A stretch of DNA of 64,000 nucleotides from Halorussus gelatinilyticus (GTDB lineage: Archaea; Halobacteriota; Halobacteria; Halobacteriales; Haladaptataceae): positions 868,001-932,000 of the forward strand of contig NZ_CP096658.1 of NCBI RefSeq assembly GCF_023238445.1, written 5' to 3'. Shown here in pieces: positions 60,125 through 64,000 of this stretch. A model generated the notes under the pieces. The model was given only the letters and a program-made list of their open reading frames with translations. It did not search any database and was not told the DNA's origin. How positions within the stretch are numbered: position 1 is the stretch's first letter; each line of letters opens with the position of its first letter. Made by a program: the position numbers and the translations under genes.

Positions 60125-61476
60125 TCCTTCTCGCCCGCGCCGAGCGCGCTCTCGCCGACCGGTTCGTGGCCCTCGATGACCTCTTTGCCGCCCATGTAGG
60201 GCCGGAGCGCTTCGGGCACGGTGACGGTGCCGTCGTCGTTCTGGTAGTATTCGAGGACGGCGACCATCACGCGAGGCAGGGCCAGTCCCGAGGCGTTGAG
60301 CGTGTGGAGGTACTCGGTCGATTCGTGGCGCTCGGGCCGGTAGCGCAGGCCGGCGCGCCGGGCCTGAAAGTCCTCGAAGTTCGAGGCCGTCGAGACTTCG
60401 AGCCAGCGCCCGCCCTCGTCGGGACCGTCCTCCATGTCGTCGCCGGGGGCCCAGACTTCGAGGTCGATCTGCTTGGCGGCCTTGAACCCGAGGTCGCCGG
60501 TACAGAGCTCTAGGACGCGATAGGGCAGGTCGAGGCGTCGCAGGACCTCCTCGGCCTCGTCCAGTAGTTCGTGGAGACGGTCGTAGCTCTCGTCGGGTTC
60601 CACGAAGTTGACCATCTCGACCTTGTTGAACTGGTGGACCCGGACGATTCCCCGCGTCTCGGTGCCGTGTTCGCCCGCCTCGCGCCGGAAATTCGGCGTG
60701 TAGGCCTGATGTTTCAGCGGGAGGTCGTCTTTCAGGAGGATGTCGTCGCGGTACATGTTCGTGACCGGTACCTCCGCGGTCGGGCAGAGCCAGAGGTCCT
60801 CGTCCTCCAGTTTGTAGGCGTCGTCGGCGAACTTCGGCAGTTGGCCGGTCCCGGTCATCGACTCGCTGTTGATGGGGATGGGCGGGAAGATCTCCTGATA
60901 GTCCTGCTCGCGGTGGACGTCCATCATGAACTGCATCAGGGCGTGTTCGAGTTGGCTCCCCTCGCCCTTGAGGAAGTAGTAGCCGCTCCCGGTGGTCTTG
61001 GCGGCCCGCGCCTCGTCGATGATGTCCAACTCCTCGCCGAGGTCGTAGTGGGGCGTCACCTCGTCGGGCAGGTCCCGGAGGTCCTCGAAGCCCTCGCGCC
61101 GGGTCTCGACGTTGTCGTCCTCGTCGTCGCCCTCGGGGACGCTCTCGTGGGGGACTTGGGGAACGCGCAGGAGCGCGTCTTCGAGTTCCTCCTCTAACTC
61201 GGCGGCGCGGTCCTCGACCTCCTCGATTTCGGCCTTGAGTTCCTGCGAGCGTTCGATGGCCTCGTCGGCCTCGTCGTGCTCTCCGGCCTGCTTCAACTCG
61301 CCGATTTTGTCGCTGACCTCGTTGCGCTCGTGGCGCAGGTCGTCGCCGCGCGCCTTCAGGTCGCGCCACTCCTCGTCTTTCTCCAGAATCGCGTCGAGGT
61401 CCACGTCGGCCCCGCGCTGGCGGAGTCCCTCGCGGACCTCCTCCGGATTGTCGCGGATGTAGTTCCGGTCTAGCAT
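60121..61476 (-). CDS. serS: Seryl-tRNA synthetase
   Basis: This class II enzyme charges tRNA-Ser. The 451-residue protein has the N-terminal coiled-coil arm (about residues 25-105, LKARGDDLRHERNEVSDK onward) that grips the long variable arm of tRNA-Ser, and the catalytic domain with motif 2 FRREAGEHGTETRGIVRVHQFNKVEMV. Motif 3 is NASGLALPRVMVAVLE. It is the common (bacterial-like) type, not the rare methanogen form. It converges on the EamA gene with overlapping stop codons. Confidence 0.96.
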   Translation of the reverse strand: MLDRNYIRDNPEEVREGLRQRGADVDLDAILEKDEEWRDLKARGDDLRHERNEVSDKIGELKQAGEHDEADEAIERSQELKAEIEEVEDRAAELEEELEDALLRVPQVPHESVPEGDDEDDNVETRREGFEDLRDLPDEVTPHYDLGEELDIIDEARAAKTTGSGYYFLKGEGSQLEHALMQFMMDVHREQDYQEIFPPIPINSESMTGTGQLPKFADDAYKLEDEDLWLCPTAEVPVTNMYRDDILLKDDLPLKHQAYTPNFRREAGEHGTETRGIVRVHQFNKVEMVNFVEPDESYDRLHELLDEAEEVLRRLDLPYRVLELCTGDLGFKAAKQIDLEVWAPGDDMEDGPDEGGRWLEVSTASNFEDFQARRAGLRYRPERHESTEYLHTLNASGLALPRVMVAVLEYYQNDDGTVTVPEALRPYMGGKEVIEGHEPVGESALGAGEKD

Positions 61477-61614
61477 TCCTACTCTCTCAATTCTGCTCCC
61501 GGCAAAAAACCGTATCGTTCGTGGGGCAGGGGTTCACAGGGGAGTGATTCGGAGACGGCGTACGACCTTTCCGCGGGCGAACACCTTTTACCCCACCGAG
61601 ACCACTCACAAACC

Positions 61615-62529
61615 ATGACCAGAGGCGACCTCCGAGAAGTCACGGTCGGCGACTGTTCGGACCTCTACTACGTCGATACCGGGATGTACGACACCGACGA
61701 GTACGGCGCGGTCTACATCTACGACTCGGCCCGGCCCGCCATCGTGGACACGGGCATCGGGACTCACCACGAGGTCGTCCTCGACGCGCTGGACGAGTTG
61801 GACATCGACCGCGAGGACGTGGCGGTCATCGCGCCGACGCACGTCCACCTCGACCACGCGGGCGGTGCCGGCTACCTCGCGGAGGCCTGCCCCAACGCCG
61901 AGGTGATGATTCACGAAATCGGTGCCTCGCACCTCGTGGACCCCTCCCGACTGGTGGAGGGCACGAAGGCGGCGGTCGGCGACCAGTGGGAGTTCTACGT
62001 CGAACCCAAGCCCGTCCCCGAGGACCGCGTTGTCGAACTCAACGGCGGCGACACCATCGAACTCGGCGACCACCGCCTCGACGTGTACCACGCGCCGGGC
62101 CACGCGCCCCACCAAGTCCTCTTTCACGACCGCGACGACGACGCGGTGTTCACCGCCGACGCCGCCGGCATCTGGGTGCCTTCGGTCGAGGAGATTCGCC
62201 AGACGTCGCCGCCCTCGAACTTCGACCTCGACCAGTGCCTCGCCGACCTCGAAACCATCCGGGACCTCGACCCCGAGACCCTGCTCTACCCGCACTTCGG
62301 CCCGCGAGAGTACGAGCAGGGCGTGATGGACGAGTACGCCGACGTGCTTCGGGAGTGGGTCGAGACGGTCGAAGCGAAGTACGACGAGTTGGGCGACGCC
62401 GACGCGGTGGAGGACTACTTCGCGGAGCGCGCCGACTTGGTGGACGTGTGGGGCGAGCGCAAGGCCAGCGAGGAGGCCCGCCTGAACGTCCGCGGCGTCG
62501 TGACCTATCTCGACCGTCGTGAGGAGTGA
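61615..62529 (+). CDS. Metallo-beta-lactamase fold hydrolase
   Basis: The 304-residue protein has the MBL di-metal motif THVHLDHAGG, further ligands in LDVYHAPGHAPHQVLFHDRDDDAVFTADAAG, and LYPHFGPREYEQG. A C-terminal helical extension (about 215-304) is present, as in the glyoxalase-II-like and RNase-Z-unrelated branches. Substrate is unknown. A TATA-like ccttttac lies about 30 nt before the ATG, a leaderless arrangement. Confidence 0.88.
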   Translation: MTRGDLREVTVGDCSDLYYVDTGMYDTDEYGAVYIYDSARPAIVDTGIGTHHEVVLDALDELDIDREDVAVIAPTHVHLDHAGGAGYLAEACPNAEVMIHEIGASHLVDPSRLVEGTKAAVGDQWEFYVEPKPVPEDRVVELNGGDTIELGDHRLDVYHAPGHAPHQVLFHDRDDDAVFTADAAGIWVPSVEEIRQTSPPSNFDLDQCLADLETIRDLDPETLLYPHFGPREYEQGVMDEYADVLREWVETVEAKYDELGDADAVEDYFAERADLVDVWGERKASEEARLNVRGVVTYLDRREE

Positions 62530-62574
62530 GTAGTCTCCAATCGTCGTCGGGCGACTGCCGGTTCGCAGCACCAG

Positions 62575-63069
62575 CTATTCGGCGGGAGTAACTCGGAAAT
62601 CTGCTGCCAGACGGGGGTCGGTTTCGAGGAGGACGAACCGATGCCGACCGGGTCGGAGTTCCCCGAGGAGGTCCCCGGTCTGGGTCTCTAACTTCTCTTT
62701 GGACATCGTAGCGGTCTCGATGCGGGACTCTCCGGGCGGTAGTTCGAGCGCACACATCTGGTAGTGACTCCGCGGCGTGTCCGTAACGCCTCGCCACTCA
62801 CCGTCCGAATACGTCTGAACGATCCACGCGTTGTCGCATCCGAGGACGACCGTCGAATCGCCGGTGTTGGTGACCTCGAACCGTACCGTCTCTCCGAGAC
62901 TGACGCTGTCCCGAAGCGTCTCCAGTCGGAGGTCCTCGTGTTCGTAGACGACGGGTGTGCGCTGGTTTTCCGAACCCTCCGAGCCGTTTTCGGACCGCTT
63001 CAGCACGATACCGCCGGAGAACGCGGCGGCACCGACACCGATAGAGCCGAGATACGTTCGACGTTTCAC
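62575..63069 (-). CDS. Small exported protein with a twin-Arg-like signal, function unknown
   Basis: The 164-residue protein begins KRRTYLGSIGVGAAAFSGG, a short signal or anchor with a twin Arg. The mature part is a beta-rich domain (LETLRDSVSLGETVRFEVTNTGDSTVVLGCDNAWIVQTYSDGEW). This resembles the intracellular-proteinase-inhibitor/BsuPI-like folds found in haloarchaeal exported proteins. Two Cys could form a disulfide. The GTG at 63069 is chosen because a TATA box (about 63093-63100) lies 27 nt upstream and a 20-bp palindrome lies directly above that. Confidence 0.7.
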   Translation of the reverse strand: MKRRTYLGSIGVGAAAFSGGIVLKRSENGSEGSENQRTPVVYEHEDLRLETLRDSVSLGETVRFEVTNTGDSTVVLGCDNAWIVQTYSDGEWRGVTDTPRSHYQMCALELPPGESRIETATMSKEKLETQTGDLLGELRPGRHRFVLLETDPRLAADFRVTPAE

Positions 63070-63092
63070 GTCGCGTCGTTGCGTATCGAACG

Positions 63093-63100
63093 GATAAATA
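63093..63100 (-). promoter_or_regulatory. TATA box of the exported-protein gene
   Basis: On the minus strand the sequence gatatttatccg lies about 27 nt before the GTG at 63069, which supports that start and a leaderless transcript. Confidence 0.6.
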
Positions 63101-63110
63101 TCATCGCAAA

Positions 63111-63130
63111 GGTGAAACGTACGTTTCACC
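63111..63130. promoter_or_regulatory. Perfect 20-bp palindrome, operator candidate
   Basis: The sequence ggtgaaacgtacgtttcacc is a perfect palindrome 41 nt before the GTG at 63069, just upstream of its TATA box. The half-site gtgaaacgt occurs again over the start codon itself (63061-63069). A dimeric regulator is the natural reading. Confidence 0.75.
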
Positions 63131-63259
63131 GACTCGCGCGTTTCGGACCGCTTCGTCTGCGAATCGGACGCGTACCCGGTCGTCACCCGTCGAAATCCGA
63201 CTCCGGCGGGTCTCTCGACCTCGAAGATAGAAGAATCTAGCCGAGTGTCACGCCGACGG

Positions 63260-63988
63260 TCAGTTTTCGGACGCGAGGAACGGCTGGATGGCTTTCATGA
63301 TCTCCTCGGGCGGTTTCGCCTCGTCGAACGCTCGCGGGAACGGCGACTTCCCGGTCAGTCCGTTGAGATACGCCGAGTGGCGGCCTTCGACCGTAGCGAT
63401 GGTCGCCGCCGCGGTCAGCAGTTGGTCGCTCCCGCTCAGCAGGTTTATCGCACCGTCGTAGGCCGAGACGCCGGTTGTCTCGAGCGTCTGGGCCGTTTCG
63501 ATGAACCCCTCGGGGCTTTCGAGCGAGAACTGGAACTCGAGTTCGTCCTCGCCGATGGGGTCGCCGCCGAGGTCGTTTATCGTCTTCACGAGCGTCTCGA
63601 CGTGGGCCTTCTCGTGGTCCCGAATCGTCGCGAGTTGCTCTTGGATGGACGATTGGACCTTCTCCCCGAACTGCTGGCCGATCTCCGAGTCCTCGATTTC
63701 CGACTCGCTGAACTTCTGTAGCCCCTCCACGTAGAACGTCGCCTCGAGTCGTTCGAGCGTGAGCGCGTAGTTGAGCGTATCGACGTACTTCTGGCTGCCC
63801 TCGCCCTCCGTCGTGGTTTCGTCGTCGGCCGCCACGGCGCTGCCGGTGCCCGCCGAAAGTCCGAGACCGACCGCCGACGCGGTCGCTCCCTTCTTCAGGA
63901 AGCCTCGCCGGGACTCGAAGGCGCTTCCGAGGTCGTTGGTCAGCGATTCGATTCGCTCGTTTCCGCCGTAGTCGTGTTCGTCTGTCAT
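63260..63988 (-). CDS. Ferritin-like domain protein, Tat-exported
   Basis: The 242-residue precursor has a Tat signal (RRGFLKKGATASAVGLGLSAGTGSAVA) after an unusually long N-terminal extension. A four-helix ferritin-like domain (DUF4439/Dps-unlike type) follows, with Glu/His in LERLEATFYVEGL, RDHEKAHVETLVKTI and EGRHSAYLNGL. These can bind a di-iron centre outside the membrane. Substrate is unknown. The start lies 12 bp from the window end, so the promoter is not fully visible. Confidence 0.88.
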   Translation of the reverse strand: MTDEHDYGGNERIESLTNDLGSAFESRRGFLKKGATASAVGLGLSAGTGSAVAADDETTTEGEGSQKYVDTLNYALTLERLEATFYVEGLQKFSESEIEDSEIGQQFGEKVQSSIQEQLATIRDHEKAHVETLVKTINDLGGDPIGEDELEFQFSLESPEGFIETAQTLETTGVSAYDGAINLLSGSDQLLTAAATIATVEGRHSAYLNGLTGKSPFPRAFDEAKPPEEIMKAIQPFLASEN

Positions 63989-64000
63989 GAATTGAACGCT

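Noticed and set aside
1-64000. Search for CRISPR arrays, insertion sequences, integrases, att sites and rRNA
   Set aside because: No regularly spaced repeats, transposase or integrase motifs, or rRNA-like sequence were seen; the 16-bp tandem repeat has no spacers.

Overview
The window is chromosomal DNA from a haloarchaeon (class Halobacteria). The evidence is the high GC content, the strongly acidic proteins, leaderless genes with a TATA-like box about 25-30 nt before the start codon, Tat-type lipoprotein signals (twin Arg followed by a lipobox Cys), archaeal information-processing genes (S19e, PDCD5, PAN, PriL, Hjc), halocyanin and several families known mainly from haloarchaea. The genus cannot be fixed from this alone.

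Layout. 1-17.7 kb is housekeeping: nadE, a zinc-finger membrane protein, a site-2-protease-like metalloprotease, thiL, an odd ParB-like orphan, a flippase-like membrane protein, S19e, PDCD5, a PP-loop ATPase, hisS, truA, an M28 peptidase, pepF, the proteasome ATPase PAN, a crotonase, a haloarchaeal protein of unknown function and tRNA-Thr(GGT). 17.8-35.1 kb is a denitrification island: nirK, a quinol-type nor, two cupins, two DUF2249 proteins, an oxidase-like membrane protein and a molybdate/tungstate-binding protein on the minus strand. Divergent from these is a nar operon: narG, narH, a narJ-like chaperone, an ethylbenzene-dehydrogenase-type haem subunit, a HEAT-repeat protein, an unknown protein and a DUF59-Mrp-DUF2249 fusion. 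35.1-43.5 kb is ordinary: a DUF457-type membrane protein, an ATP-grasp enzyme, an M29 aminopeptidase, a DapA-family enzyme, TrkA, a receiver protein, an HTH/membrane pair, DoxX and UspA. 43.5-50.7 kb is a second denitrification-linked block: a DUF2249 protein, a bacterio-opsin-activator-type regulator, a protoporphyrinogen-oxidase-like enzyme, a stand-alone glutamyl-tRNA-reductase-dimerisation-like protein, mobA, a RibL-like nucleotidyltransferase, a short molybdopterin-oxidoreductase domain, a radical SAM/SPASM protein, halocyanin and an unknown protein. 50.7-64 kb returns to housekeeping: ahcY, an FNT channel, hjc, a SWIM-finger protein, priL, serS, an MBL hydrolase and a ferritin-like protein.

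How the parts work together. NarG, NirK, halocyanin and the nitrite channel candidate describe nitrate-to-nitrous-oxide respiration on the outer face of the membrane. MobA, the binding protein, the TorD-like chaperone and the Mrp fusion would supply and insert molybdenum cofactor and Fe-S clusters. The PPO-like and radical SAM proteins suggest linked haem supply. The two blocks are tied together by eleven copies of a 12-bp palindrome, CGAA-N4-TTCG. In front of six genes it lies exactly 38 nt upstream of the start codon. One copy sits midway between two divergent genes, 38 nt from each. This, with the repeated DUF2249 proteins, is the most interesting system in the window: a compact regulon that assigns poorly characterised families to denitrification.

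Other non-coding structure includes a perfect 20-bp palindrome before a small secreted-protein gene, a pair of related hairpin elements, a 16-bp tandem repeat ending in a hairpin, a structured GAGCGAG-rich intergenic element and a 707-bp stretch without a recognisable gene.
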